Of a stretch of DNA of 64,000 bases, positions 1-8,520 are shown piece by piece. The position numbers were made by a program, and so were the translations under genes. The DNA is from CAKZNE01 sp040222435 (GTDB lineage: Bacteria; Bacteroidota; Bacteroidia; Flavobacteriales; Schleiferiaceae). The stretch is taken from positions 3,038,001 through 3,102,000 of the forward strand of contig OZ243107.1 of the NCBI GenBank assembly GCA_965212245.1, read 5' to 3'. Under the pieces are notes generated by a model, which saw only the letters and a program-made list of their open reading frames with translations, was not told the DNA's origin and did no database searches. How positions within the stretch are numbered: the stretch's first letter is position 1; every line of letters starts with the position of its first letter.

Positions 1-209
1 TGTTCTCCGGTAAGGATTACCTCTCCGCCAAAGTATTGAACGGCATTATAGATACGTTCATCATCTGTGGCCACCACTACCTGCTTTAGTGCCTTTTTAG
101 CCTGCTCATAAACCCTTTGGATCATAGGCTTACCGGCAATATCTTTAAGAGGCTTCCCCTCCAAACGGGAGGAACCATAGCGGGCGGGAATTATGCCAAG
201 AGTATTCAT
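1..209 (-). CDS. kdsB: KdsB, 3-deoxy-manno-octulosonate cytidylyltransferase (N-terminal part)
   Basis: The frame opens at an ATG at 209 and is still open at base 1, so only the first 69 residues are visible. It starts MNTLGIIPARYGSSR and continues with GKPMIQRVYEQA and VVATDDERI, the N-terminal nucleotide-binding signature of CMP-KDO synthetase. In this family the enzyme activates KDO with CTP for lipopolysaccharide core synthesis in the cytoplasm. The gene lies downstream of a strong terminator, so it probably has its own promoter, though no clear -7 element was seen. The family call is from the sequence; activity is inferred. Confidence 0.9.
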   Translation of the reverse strand, partial: MNTLGIIPARYGSSRLEGKPLKDIAGKPMIQRVYEQAKKALKQVVVATDDERIYNAVQYFGGEVILTGE

Positions 210-232
210 AATTTTTATTTTCGGCTCTAAGA

Positions 233-262
233 TAAAAAAGCCACTGCGTTAGCAGTGGCTTT
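233..262 (-). terminator. Rho-independent terminator of the PfpI-like gene
   Basis: A perfect 10-bp stem (238-247 with 252-261) closes a GTTA loop. Read on the minus strand it is followed by a run of six T. It lies 30 bases past the stop of the PfpI-like gene and separates it from kdsB. Confidence 0.85.
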
Positions 263-291
263 CATTGTATCTATTAAAGTGAAGTGAATAA

Positions 292-852
292 TTATGCGGT
301 TTGCTCCTGGTGCTTACCCTCACAAAATTCTTCGACTACTTTGGCATTAAAAGCATCCAAATCTTTCGGAGAGCGGCTGGTAACCATTCCTTCATCCACT
401 ACTACTTCCTCATCTACCCAGTCTGCACCTGCATTTTGGATATCGGTTTTAATACTTTGGAAGGAAGTTACCTGGCGGCCTTTTAATACACCTGCTTCAA
501 TCAGCATCCAGGGCGCATGGCAAATTGCCGCTACGGGCTTATGTTGATCAAAGAAATCACGAACAAACTTTACCGCTTTACCGCTTCTCCTTAACTTGTC
601 AGGGTTAATAACTCCTCCTGGTAAAATAAGGCTGTTATAATCTTTGGCAGTAACTTCCTCAAGGGTTTTATCTACACCTATTTCTATATTCCAGTTTCCG
701 TCTTTCCAGCTTTTGATAGTTCCATTTTCAAGAGATACCACATGCACTGTGGCGCCTTCTTTTTCAACTGCTTCTTTCGGGCTTATCAGTTCTGATTCTT
801 CAAATCCATCGGTAGCCAGAATAGCTACTTTTCTATTGTCTAAAAGTCCCAT
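292..852 (-). CDS. PfpI/DJ-1 family type 1 glutamine amidotransferase-like protein
   Basis: This 186-residue protein has the single-domain flavodoxin-like fold of the PfpI/DJ-1/YhbO group. The nucleophile elbow AAICHAPW places a cysteine at 111 with the adjacent histidine 112. The acidic pair of the active site is in DGFEE (15-19), and LILPGG precedes the nucleophile strand. Relatives are annotated as intracellular proteases or as glyoxalase/deglycase-type stress proteins; which activity applies here cannot be told. It ends in a strong terminator and sits next to two small stress-type genes on the same strand (DUF2383 and Rho_N-like), suggesting a general stress context. Confidence 0.88.
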   Translation of the reverse strand: MGLLDNRKVAILATDGFEESELISPKEAVEKEGATVHVVSLENGTIKSWKDGNWNIEIGVDKTLEEVTAKDYNSLILPGGVINPDKLRRSGKAVKFVRDFFDQHKPVAAICHAPWMLIEAGVLKGRQVTSFQSIKTDIQNAGADWVDEEVVVDEGMVTSRSPKDLDAFNAKVVEEFCEGKHQEQTA

Positions 853-898
853 TTCTTGTTTTAAATTTTAAGTTAAAAATTGATTTAAGTATGGAAGC

Positions 899-1339
899 TT
901 AGCTTAAAGCTTCCAGTTTCTGTAATTGCTGTAAACTGGTTTTTATCGAGTGTAAATGATCGGACAAAGTTTTTTTATAAGCCGGTTTTAATACCAGATT
1001 GTCCACGGCTTCTTTATAATCATTAATAGCATGAAGCTCTCCACGTTCACATTCTTTTAACACGGCTTTGTCATCATTGAGGGACAAAGCTTCCCTGATA
1101 TTCATCCAGGTTCTATGCACATCTCCCTCAAGGGTAGAGTCTTTATCCGGTGTGCTGTCTAAATCGCTTAACATTTTCTTCAGGTCATGCCCAAACCGGT
1201 AACGTTCTTCCGCATTATTCTTATAAAAGGCCTGCAAATCATTATCATTAGTCTGCTCTAAAGCCTGCTTATAGCCTTTCTCTGCATCATAATTCCTTTT
1301 TAAAAGAAGGTTTAAATGTTTTGCTGCTGTATTTTCCAT
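899..1339 (-). CDS. DUF2383 / PA2169-type four-helix-bundle protein
   Basis: This 146-residue, fully helical, highly charged protein has no signal peptide. The pattern of helices with spaced Glu and His (NNAEERYRFGHDL, ECERGELHAINDYKEAV) matches the ferritin-like DUF2383 (PA2169) family. Its biochemical function is unknown; members are often found with stress or envelope genes. The start at 1339 is an ATG. It lies 24 bases after the Rho_N-like gene and 46 bases before the PfpI-like gene on the same strand, so the three may form one transcript ending at the 233-262 terminator. Confidence 0.8.
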   Translation of the reverse strand: MENTAAKHLNLLLKRNYDAEKGYKQALEQTNDNDLQAFYKNNAEERYRFGHDLKKMLSDLDSTPDKDSTLEGDVHRTWMNIREALSLNDDKAVLKECERGELHAINDYKEAVDNLVLKPAYKKTLSDHLHSIKTSLQQLQKLEALS

Positions 1340-1363
1340 ATCTCTGTCTTTTTGAAATTGTGT

Positions 1364-1600
1364 CTAGTCATTACGAAGTGCATTGATCAATTCTTGTTTG
1401 TTCATATTACTTCGTCCATTAATTCCCACTTTTTTAGCTTGTTCATAAAGCTCTTCTTTAGTGCGGTTTTCATATTGGGTACCACCACCCTTATCTTCTG
1501 AATTAGCAATACGGGCCGCTTTTTCTTTACTCATACCTTTATCCCGCAACGCTTCATACTGCTCTTCATTTTTGATCCGATTCATTTCTTTATCTGGCAT
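1364..1600 (-). CDS. Small Rho_N/SAP-like domain protein
   Basis: This 78-residue hydrophilic protein begins MPDKEMNRIKNEEQYEALRD; the ATG at 1600 is preferred over a TTG two codons upstream. The N-terminal half is a charged segment (GMSKEKAARIAN). The C-terminal half, TKEELYEQAKKVGI to MNKQELINALRN, fits the helix-extended-loop-helix of Rho termination factor N-terminal (SAP-like) domains, which bind nucleic acid. Such small proteins are usually annotated as Rho-N or DUF7218 proteins, with no established role. It is probably first in a small minus-strand group with the two genes that follow. Confidence 0.75.
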   Translation of the reverse strand: MPDKEMNRIKNEEQYEALRDKGMSKEKAARIANSEDKGGGTQYENRTKEELYEQAKKVGINGRSNMNKQELINALRND

Positions 1601-2006
1601 AATCAAGAGTTTACCAGTAAGAACAATTTGATAATAGGGAATTGTTTATGAAAACAACAATCTTAATATAGAGGTAAGTAATGGCTTAACACATGAATAC
1701 TAAAAATCACCCGCAAATTTCCACACGATTAGGTTCTTATGGATATTTACCTGCACAGGAGTAGAAGCCCGAAAACCCTAAAGCTTAAGTGCATAGTAAA
1801 GAAAAATTGAAAATACATCAGGAGCTGAGCCAGGCTTGAAGTATGGTGAAAAGCAAGACTTAAGACCAAAAAGGTTTCGCGCACAAGCTTACGACCAAAA
1901 CTTATCTGGTAAAAGTAGAACCTGCACTGGAAAAGGTAGAGTAGAATTTAGTTTGGTGGTAAGGTTACTCCTGAGTGAATATTTACATTTGCGCTTGTAG
2001 ACATCT
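1601..2006. other. Intergenic stretch between divergent genes, no clear gene
   Basis: About 400 bases separate the Rho_N-like gene from ligA. The only open frame with any coding look is a 23-codon one on the plus strand at 1693-1764 (MNTKNHPQISTRLGS then YGYLPAQE), with no initiation signal. The rest is AT-rich with no hairpin or repeat that I could support, apart from the ligA promoter element at its right end. Confidence 0.5.
1984..1991 (+). promoter_or_regulatory. Probable ligA promoter, -7 element
   Basis: TACATTTG is an exact match to the Bacteroidota -7 consensus TAnnTTTG and lies 15 bases before the ligA ATG, implying a very short leader. No TTG is present at the usual -33 distance. 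Confidence 0.5.
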
Positions 2007-4022
2007 ATGACAACAGAACAAGCTAAAAATCGTATTGCTGTGCTTCGTGCCGAATTGGACGAGCACAATTTCCGCTATTACGTGAAAGATAATCCCACTA
2101 TTTCAGATTATGATTTTGACCAGCTATTAAGTGAGTTGCAGGATCTGGAAGAAAAATTCCCGGAATTTGATGATCCGGGTTCACCTACCAAACGGGTAGG
2201 GGGGGAAGTAACTAAAAATTTTGATACCGTACCGCACAAGTACCCTATGCTTTCCTTAAGCAACACCTATTCTAAAGAGGAATTGGAAGACTATTTAAAA
2301 AGAATAGCGAAGTTGGTTCCGAATGAAATGGAGTATGTATGTGAGCTAAAGTATGACGGTGCTGCTATTGGTATTACCTATAAGAACGGAGTTTTGGAGC
2401 GGGCTGTAACCCGTGGTGATGGTACACAAGGTGATGATATAACCACGAATGTGAAAACTATTCCATCTATACCACTGCGCCTGCGTGGGGAAGGTTATCC
2501 GGAAGAGTTTGAAATCAGAGGCGAAATATTCATGTTGCTGGAAGGTTTTAACCAATTGAATCAGGCACGTGTGGAGGAAGGGCTTGAACCTTTTGCCAAT
2601 CCCAGGAATACCGCCAGTGGAACGCTTAAAATGCAGGACAGTTCAATTGTAGCCAGCCGTCCGCTGGATAGTTTCTTGTATTACGTGCTATCCAATGAAA
2701 GAGTGGCAGGGGAGCATTATGAAAGTATGATGAAAGCCCGTGACTGGGGTTTTAAAGTACCATACCCTGAGCGTCACTATATCACCAGAGCCAGGAACTT
2801 GGAAGGTATTTTTGATTTCATCAATTATTGGCAGAAAAATCGTCATCATCTTCCGTTTGAGATAGACGGGGTAGTGGTAAAAGTTAATGATTACCAGCAG
2901 CAGGACAAGCTGGGATCTACGGCTAAATCACCCCGCTGGGCCATTGCCTATAAATATAAAGCCGAACAAGTATCTACCCGCCTGAACAGTATAAGCTACC
3001 AGGTAGGGCGTACGGGCGCTATTACTCCGGTAGCTAATCTTGAGCCCGTGCAGCTTGCCGGTACTACTGTAAAGCGCGCCTCTCTTCATAATGCGGATCA
3101 GATCGCCAAGCTGGATCTCCGCGAAGGCGATTATGTATTTGTGGAAAAGGGAGGAGAGATCATTCCCAAGGTTATTGGTGTGGATATGGAGCAACGCCCT
3201 GCTGGTTTAAACCCGGTTAAATACATTGATCATTGCCCGGAATGCAGCACAGAATTAGTACGCACCGAAGGTGAGGCGCTTCATTATTGCCCTAATGATC
3301 TGGGTTGCCCGCCTCAGATCAAAGGACGAATTCAGCATTTTATAAGCCGTAAAGCGATGGATATTGAAGGTATGGGAGGCGAAACCGTGGAGTTATTTGT
3401 AAACCAAGGCCTGATTGAAAATGTGGCTGATCTTTATACTTTAGAGAAGGATCAATTGTTGCCTTTAGAACGCCTGGCAGATAAATCAGCACAGAATATA
3501 ATTGACGGTATTGAAGCTAGCAAGAAAATTCCCTTTCAAAGAGTTCTTTTCGGTTTAGGTATCCGTTATGTAGGCGAAACAGTGGCTAAAAAGCTGGCTC
3601 GTCATTTTGAAAATATAAATCACCTCAGCGAAGCTTCAGAGGAAGACCTGGTATCTGTGGATGAAATTGGTGGCCGCATAGCCGGCAGTGTGCGTGAGTT
3701 CTTTTCCGATGAACGGCATCGGGCTATTGTGGAGCAACTAAAATCACACGGGTTGCAGATGGAGGTGGAGAAGCAGCAAGGTGGCTCACAAGCACTGGGT
3801 GGACTTACCATTGTAATTTCAGGGAGTTTTGAAAATTATTCACGCACCGAGATCAAGGAATTAATTGAAAAACACGGAGGTAAAAATACGGGCTCTGTTT
3901 CAGGAAAAACGGATCTTATAGTGGCAGGTGAAGGCATGGGGCCCTCCAAGCGTAAAAAAGCGGAAGATCTTGGTATACGCATTATTGATGAGCATGAATT
4001 TACACAACTCATACAGGGCTGA
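2007..4022 (+). CDS. ligA: NAD-dependent DNA ligase LigA
   Basis: At 671 residues this is a full-length LigA. It seals nicks during replication and repair using NAD. The N-terminal Ia domain (HNFRYYVKDNP) is followed by the adenylation motif CELKYDGAA with the nucleophile lysine at 115. Next come the OB fold, a four-cysteine zinc finger (CPEC to LGCP, about residues 411-432), helix-hairpin-helix repeats, and a C-terminal BRCT domain (from about GGLTIVISGSF). The stop TGA overlaps the ATG of the DUF6913 gene (TGATG), and that gene in turn overlaps dapA, so the three are translationally coupled. Confidence 0.97.
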   Translation: MTTEQAKNRIAVLRAELDEHNFRYYVKDNPTISDYDFDQLLSELQDLEEKFPEFDDPGSPTKRVGGEVTKNFDTVPHKYPMLSLSNTYSKEELEDYLKRIAKLVPNEMEYVCELKYDGAAIGITYKNGVLERAVTRGDGTQGDDITTNVKTIPSIPLRLRGEGYPEEFEIRGEIFMLLEGFNQLNQARVEEGLEPFANPRNTASGTLKMQDSSIVASRPLDSFLYYVLSNERVAGEHYESMMKARDWGFKVPYPERHYITRARNLEGIFDFINYWQKNRHHLPFEIDGVVVKVNDYQQQDKLGSTAKSPRWAIAYKYKAEQVSTRLNSISYQVGRTGAITPVANLEPVQLAGTTVKRASLHNADQIAKLDLREGDYVFVEKGGEIIPKVIGVDMEQRPAGLNPVKYIDHCPECSTELVRTEGEALHYCPNDLGCPPQIKGRIQHFISRKAMDIEGMGGETVELFVNQGLIENVADLYTLEKDQLLPLERLADKSAQNIIDGIEASKKIPFQRVLFGLGIRYVGETVAKKLARHFENINHLSEASEEDLVSVDEIGGRIAGSVREFFSDERHRAIVEQLKSHGLQMEVEKQQGGSQALGGLTIVISGSFENYSRTEIKELIEKHGGKNTGSVSGKTDLIVAGEGMGPSKRKKAEDLGIRIIDEHEFTQLIQG

Positions 4023-4561
4023 TGGGTGTACGTGAACGGTTAAGAGCGTATTGGTTACGTCAGGGTACTAACAAGAGTTTTCAGGCGCATGATTATCCCG
4101 GTTTTAAATTATTACAGCGCATAGGGATCGTTTTTGAAGCCGGTTCCTGTGAAAAGGCCGTATTGAATTACGCCCGCGAATTACGGTCAAAGGGTAAAGA
4201 AGTACATCTGCTGGCTTTTATACCAAAACGCAGGAAAGATATAGAAGGTATTCCACCTTACCCCTGGATGTGCCGCAGCAATGTAAACCTGCTTGGCATG
4301 CCAGGAGGAAAGGATGTGAGTGATTTTTTATCCCTTCATTTTGGTGTATATATAGATATGGTAATTGCTGAAAAGCATCCGCTTGATTTTATATCCAGTC
4401 GTGTGGCCGCTGACTTTAAGATTGGTTTTGCCAACAGAGAGGGGCTGGGTTTTGATCTTTCTCTGCAAATGACGGAAAAAGCGCCTGCAGAATCGGCCCT
4501 TAAGGAAATTGACTATTACCTGAATTTTATCAATAATAAAGATATTAAAACCAAAGTATGA
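4022..4561 (+). CDS. DUF6913 family protein
   Basis: This 179-residue cytoplasmic protein has no signal peptide or membrane segment. It opens with a basic helix and then an alpha/beta region, RIGIVFEAGSCEKA and GKEVHLLAFIPKR, ending in EIDYYLNFIN. It matches the Bacteroidota-restricted family DUF6913, of unknown function. It overlaps the end of ligA by one base and the start of dapA by four (ATGA). Conserved placement between ligA and dapA is something I recall for Flavobacteriia, but a functional link is not established. Confidence 0.72.
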   Translation: MGVRERLRAYWLRQGTNKSFQAHDYPGFKLLQRIGIVFEAGSCEKAVLNYARELRSKGKEVHLLAFIPKRRKDIEGIPPYPWMCRSNVNLLGMPGGKDVSDFLSLHFGVYIDMVIAEKHPLDFISSRVAADFKIGFANREGLGFDLSLQMTEKAPAESALKEIDYYLNFINNKDIKTKV

Positions 4562-5442
4562 CTAAGTTTAAAGGTGTTGGGGTTGCTTTGATCACCCCTT
4601 TTAATAAGGAAGAAAAGATAGACTTCAACAGGTTAGAAAAACTGGTGAATCATTGCATTGATGGTGGTGTGGATTACTTGGTTGTAATGGGAACCACGGC
4701 AGAAAATCCGGTTCTTGATACGGAAGAAAAGCATCAGGTGCTGGAGCATGTGAAAAAAGTAAATGCCGGCAGAAAACCATTGGTTTATGGTATCGGAGGT
4801 AATGATACCCAGGGTTTGGTACAAACTATTAAGCATACTGATTTTAATGGTATTGATGCCATACTTTCGGTATCTCCTTATTATAATAAACCCACTCAGG
4901 AAGGCATTTATCAGCATTATAAAACCCTGTCTGCCAAAAGCCCGGTGCCTATTATCCTTTATAACGTTCCCGGACGTACTTCATCTAACGTTTCAGCAGA
5001 AACGACCTTACGTCTGGCACATGATTTTGAAAATATCATAGCCGTTAAAGAAGCAAGCGGTAATTTAGAGCAGGTAATGAAGATCATTAATGAAAGACCA
5101 AAAGATTTTCTCGTAATCAGCGGTGACGACAATCTTACACTTCCCATGATAGCTTGTGGCGGTGATGGTGTGATCTCTGTAAGCGGGCAGGCCTTTCCAA
5201 AAGTATTTTCAGCCATGGTACATGATGCGTTGAATAACAAGATGGATACGGCCCGCGAAAATCACTATAAACTTTTTGAAGTGACTAAGATGCTTTTTGA
5301 AGAAGGAAATCCCGGGGGAGTTAAGGCAGCCCTGGAGTATCAGGGCGTATGTGAAGCTAAAATGCGCCAACCATTATGGGCTATTAGTCAGGATTTACAA
5401 AACAGAATTATCAGTGAGATTAAAAGGTATGATCTCAAATAA
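4558..5442 (+). CDS. dapA: 4-hydroxy-tetrahydrodipicolinate synthase DapA
   Basis: This 294-residue TIM-barrel enzyme condenses pyruvate and aspartate semialdehyde, the first committed step to meso-diaminopimelate and lysine. The key residues are visible: threonines in MGTTAEN (46-47), Tyr109 in SPYYNKP, catalytic Tyr135 in ILYNVPGR, substrate-binding Arg140, and the Schiff-base Lys164 in IAVKEASGN. It starts inside the previous stop codon, giving coupling with the DUF6913 gene. Together with mpl at 29002-30363 it implies a DAP-type peptidoglycan. Confidence 0.96.
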   Translation: MTKFKGVGVALITPFNKEEKIDFNRLEKLVNHCIDGGVDYLVVMGTTAENPVLDTEEKHQVLEHVKKVNAGRKPLVYGIGGNDTQGLVQTIKHTDFNGIDAILSVSPYYNKPTQEGIYQHYKTLSAKSPVPIILYNVPGRTSSNVSAETTLRLAHDFENIIAVKEASGNLEQVMKIINERPKDFLVISGDDNLTLPMIACGGDGVISVSGQAFPKVFSAMVHDALNNKMDTARENHYKLFEVTKMLFEEGNPGGVKAALEYQGVCEAKMRQPLWAISQDLQNRIISEIKRYDLK

Positions 5443-5623
5443 TCAGAGGCCTGTTTTAAGAAGCATACCTTTTTTTAAAGGAAACTCTTTTGCTTAGCTC
5501 ATTAATTTTTAACAGGCTTGATTTGAAAGGTAATTCTTTATTAAACATTGATAATGAAAGGTTTAATAAACAAATACTCTTCAATTAATTTCCAGCCTAA
5601 AAGCAATATCTCAAATAACCGTC

Positions 5624-5631
5624 TAAATTTG
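5624..5631 (+). promoter_or_regulatory. Probable promoter -7 element for the LpoB-like gene
   Basis: TAAATTTG matches the TAnnTTTG consensus exactly and lies 56 bases before the ATG at 5688. The 245-base gap after dapA supports a new transcription unit here. No good -33 TTG is at standard distance. Confidence 0.45.
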
Positions 5632-5687
5632 GCATACCAATTGCCTGAGTGATCAAAACGTATTACCACCAACATTAAACAACAATT

Positions 5688-6269
5688 ATGAAATCAAACT
5701 TCTTCCTTGTAGCTGCCCTTTGTTTTGGTTTGGCAAGCTGTAATTCCACTAAAAAAGTAACCCGTGTTGATGAAGGCGAACAAATTGACTTGAGCGGCCG
5801 CTGGAACGATACTGACTCCCGTTTGGTAGCTCAGGAAATGGTGCAGGATTGCCTTAGCCGTGCCTGGTTGGGAGACCATATTCAGGATGCCGGACAAAAA
5901 CCCACCATTATAGTTGGTCTTGTAAAGAATAAAACCAGCGAGCATATTGCTACGGAAACTTTTATCAGTGATATAGAGCGCTCTCTTATTAATTCCGGCC
6001 GGGTAAAATTAGTGCAGGGAGGAGAGTTTCGCAATGACCTTAGAGCTGAAAAGCTGGATCAACAGGATAATGCTTCTATGGAAACCGTTAAAAGGTTTGG
6101 TCGCGAATTAGGAGCTGATTATATACTTCAGGGAACCGTTAGTTCCATTACCGATAGCGATGGCCGTACGAAGTTGGTATTCTACCAAACAGACCTTTCT
6201 CTAACCAATATTGAAACCAATCAGAAGGTATGGATCGGGGATAAAAAGATCAAGAAAATCGTAGAATAA
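5688..6269 (+). CDS. LpoB-like lipoprotein (penicillin-binding protein activator family)
   Basis: This 193-residue lipoprotein has an N-terminal signal ending in the lipobox GLASC (Cys18 or so). The C-terminal domain, with PTIIVGLVKNKTSEH, DIERSLINSGRVKLV and LGADYILQGTVSSI, matches the LpoB/PF13036 family. In E. coli LpoB spans the periplasm to stimulate PBP1b; here the same role is inferred, not shown. It is followed 22 bases later by a TPR-like lipoprotein of COG3014 type, a pairing that suggests joint action at the outer membrane. Confidence 0.85.
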   Translation: MKSNFFLVAALCFGLASCNSTKKVTRVDEGEQIDLSGRWNDTDSRLVAQEMVQDCLSRAWLGDHIQDAGQKPTIIVGLVKNKTSEHIATETFISDIERSLINSGRVKLVQGGEFRNDLRAEKLDQQDNASMETVKRFGRELGADYILQGTVSSITDSDGRTKLVFYQTDLSLTNIETNQKVWIGDKKIKKIVE

Positions 6270-6291
6270 ACATCTTTTAGAACCAATTCCT

Positions 6292-7722
6292 GTGGACCTT
6301 AAGGAAAATATTTTTTCCGGAAAGCTCCGGTATTTCTCCGGAGTTTTCCTTCTAACCACTTTGCTTAGTCTAAGCAGTTGTGCTACTTATTATCAGCGCA
6401 ATGCAAAGTTCCAGGAAGCTTTTTCTTCTGGCGATATTGAGCAGGCAGACCGCTTGTTGGATAAGAACGATAAGGCTGCCAAGGGCCGTAACCGCCTGTT
6501 GTACTTTATGCAAAAGGGAGTAGTACTTCAAATGCAAGGGAAGTTTGAAGAAAGCAATTCCTACCTGGAGCAGGCTTATATCTTCATTGAAGATTACAAA
6601 AAGAGTTTTGGAAGTGAAGCCCTCAGCCTTATTACCAATCCAATGATGAAACCTTACACCGGTGAAGATCATGAAAAGGTACTTATCCACTACTATAAGG
6701 CATTGAACTACTTACAGTTGCAACAACCACAATTGGCATTGGTAGAAGCACGAAGGCTTAACAATAGGCTGAACGTATTGAATGATAAATATGATCAGAA
6801 AAAGAACCGCTATAAAGACGATGCTTTTGCACACGTACTGATGGGAATAGCCTATGAAATGGATAAGGATGTTAACAACGCCTTTATTGCTTACCGAAAC
6901 GCCTATAATACCTATAAAGAAAGTTACCTCACTGATTTTGGAGTTTCCGTTCCGGTTCAGCTTAAAGAAGATCTTTTACGTACCGCTTATCTCAACGGGT
7001 TTAGAACAGAATTAGATTTTTACGAAAGAGAATTCAATACGAAGTATCATCACGACCATAAAAAAGCTGGGGAACTGGTGTTTTTCTGGCATAATGGTTT
7101 AGGACCTGTTAAGGATGAGTGGAGTGTAAATCTTACCGTAGTTAAGGGCTCAGGAGGGGTGGCAACTTTTGTAAATGAAGACATGGGGCTCAATTTCTCC
7201 TTTCCTGTTCCTGAAAATTCCGATGGATCAGGTGGTTTAGGTGACCTTAAACTGGTTAGAGTGGCTTTTCCTAAATACCTTCAGCGCACCCCCTTTTATA
7301 ATGAAGCTACATTACATACCAATGGAAATGTATATGCTGTGGAGCTTGCGGAAAATATTAATGCTATTGCATTATCGGTTCTGGAAGATCGCCTGCTTCG
7401 TGAAATGGGCACCAGCCTTTTACGGTTGGCAGTAAAACAAGCAACGGAGTATGCTGCCCGGCAGGATAATGAAGATATGGGAGCCGTAGTTAGTCTTGTG
7501 AATGCCTTAACTGAAAAAGCTGATACCCGTAACTGGCAAACCCTGCCTTACAGTATTTCCTACGCTCGTCTTCCTTTGCAAAAAGGTGAGAATACGGTTC
7601 AACTTAAAACCAAGGGTCCAAATGGTTCTGTTGCGGGAGATACTTTTACTTTTGAAGTGCAGCCGGGACAAACTATTTTTCATGTGTATAGTACCCTGGA
7701 TAGTTCTGCTCCTCACAATTAA
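6292..7722 (+). CDS. COG3014-type lipoprotein with TPR-like repeats
   Basis: This 476-residue lipoprotein is read from a GTG at 6292, which gives a basic N-terminus, a hydrophobic core and the lipobox SLSSC with Cys30. The middle (about 40-220) is helical and TPR-like (FQEAFSSGDIEQADRLLD, HYYKALNYLQLQQPQLA, HVLMGIAYEMDKDVNNA). The C-terminal half is beta-rich, with a predicted sandwich ending in TFEVQPGQTIFHVYSTL. This is the architecture of COG3014 proteins, of unknown function. It is likely co-transcribed with the LpoB-like gene upstream and is probably anchored facing the periplasm. Confidence 0.75.
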   Translation: MDLKENIFSGKLRYFSGVFLLTTLLSLSSCATYYQRNAKFQEAFSSGDIEQADRLLDKNDKAAKGRNRLLYFMQKGVVLQMQGKFEESNSYLEQAYIFIEDYKKSFGSEALSLITNPMMKPYTGEDHEKVLIHYYKALNYLQLQQPQLALVEARRLNNRLNVLNDKYDQKKNRYKDDAFAHVLMGIAYEMDKDVNNAFIAYRNAYNTYKESYLTDFGVSVPVQLKEDLLRTAYLNGFRTELDFYEREFNTKYHHDHKKAGELVFFWHNGLGPVKDEWSVNLTVVKGSGGVATFVNEDMGLNFSFPVPENSDGSGGLGDLKLVRVAFPKYLQRTPFYNEATLHTNGNVYAVELAENINAIALSVLEDRLLREMGTSLLRLAVKQATEYAARQDNEDMGAVVSLVNALTEKADTRNWQTLPYSISYARLPLQKGENTVQLKTKGPNGSVAGDTFTFEVQPGQTIFHVYSTLDSSAPHN

Positions 7723-7749
7723 GCTTTCCCTCTTTTAGTATATTAGAGC

Positions 7750-8055
7750 ATGCTGTACATTTTTCAGTGGATAAAAAACCATTTTGAACTATTGGTATGG
7801 TCATCGGCTTTACCCCTGCTGTACCTCATGCCAGTACGTGAAGATCATTTTTCATTGTGTGTTTTTAATGCCTTGGGAATAAGCTGGTGCCCCGGTTGTG
7901 GTCTGGGACATTCAATACATTATTACCTGCATTTTGATTTTTCAGAAGGCTGGAACGAACATTGGCTGGGAGCCCCGGCTATGCTTATTATCATTTATCG
8001 TATTTTTCAACTGTTAAGACAAACCTTTCAAACCCAAAAAACGCATTATGTCTAG
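7750..8055 (+). CDS. DUF2752 domain membrane protein
   Basis: This 101-residue protein has two or three hydrophobic segments (FELLVWSSALPLLYLMPV and APAMLIIIYRIFQLL). The central motif WCPGCGLGHSIHYY matches the CPxCGxxR/H signature of DUF2752, a small membrane family of unknown function. Its last eight bases overlap the start of the TM2 gene, so the two are probably translated together. Confidence 0.8.
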   Translation: MLYIFQWIKNHFELLVWSSALPLLYLMPVREDHFSLCVFNALGISWCPGCGLGHSIHYYLHFDFSEGWNEHWLGAPAMLIIIYRIFQLLRQTFQTQKTHYV

Positions 8056-8407
8056 AAATTTATTCAATGTTATTCCAGGAATGGATCATGAAGAAATGCA
8101 TTTCCTAACCGGCCTGACCCGTGATATGACAGATCAGGAGGTAGCTACCTTTGCCTCTATTTACAATGGAAAGCGTAAAAGTCCTGATACCATTCTCATT
8201 GGTTGCATTCTGGGTTTATTTCCGGGTGTGGCAGGTATTCAGCGGTTTATGATCAATCAGATTGGTATGGGTATTTTATACCTCTTTACAGCCGGATTGT
8301 GTTTAGTGGGAACTATTGTAGATTTAATTAATTACCGCAAGCTTGCTTTTGAACATAATCAAAAACAAGCCTATGAAGCTGTTCAGATCATGAAGATGAT
8401 GGGGTAG
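8048..8407 (+). CDS. TM2 domain protein
   Basis: This 119-residue protein has a short hydrophilic N-terminus followed by two transmembrane segments, LIGCILGLFPGVAGIQRF and MGILYLFTAGLCLVGTIVDL. The pattern with GIQRF between the helices and a turn Asp in the second helix is that of the TM2 family. Function is not known. It overlaps the DUF2752 gene by eight bases, and such DUF2752-TM2 pairs are common neighbours. Confidence 0.82.
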   Translation: MSRNLFNVIPGMDHEEMHFLTGLTRDMTDQEVATFASIYNGKRKSPDTILIGCILGLFPGVAGIQRFMINQIGMGILYLFTAGLCLVGTIVDLINYRKLAFEHNQKQAYEAVQIMKMMG

Positions 8408-8520
8408 GATTAAAAACCCGGGACTTTTTAAAATTCAGACTTTAGTTATAAAACGATACTCATCCATTAATGCATGATTTTAAGCTTGAGCAAGAGTCCA
8501 TTGCAAAATAGGATTGTGTA

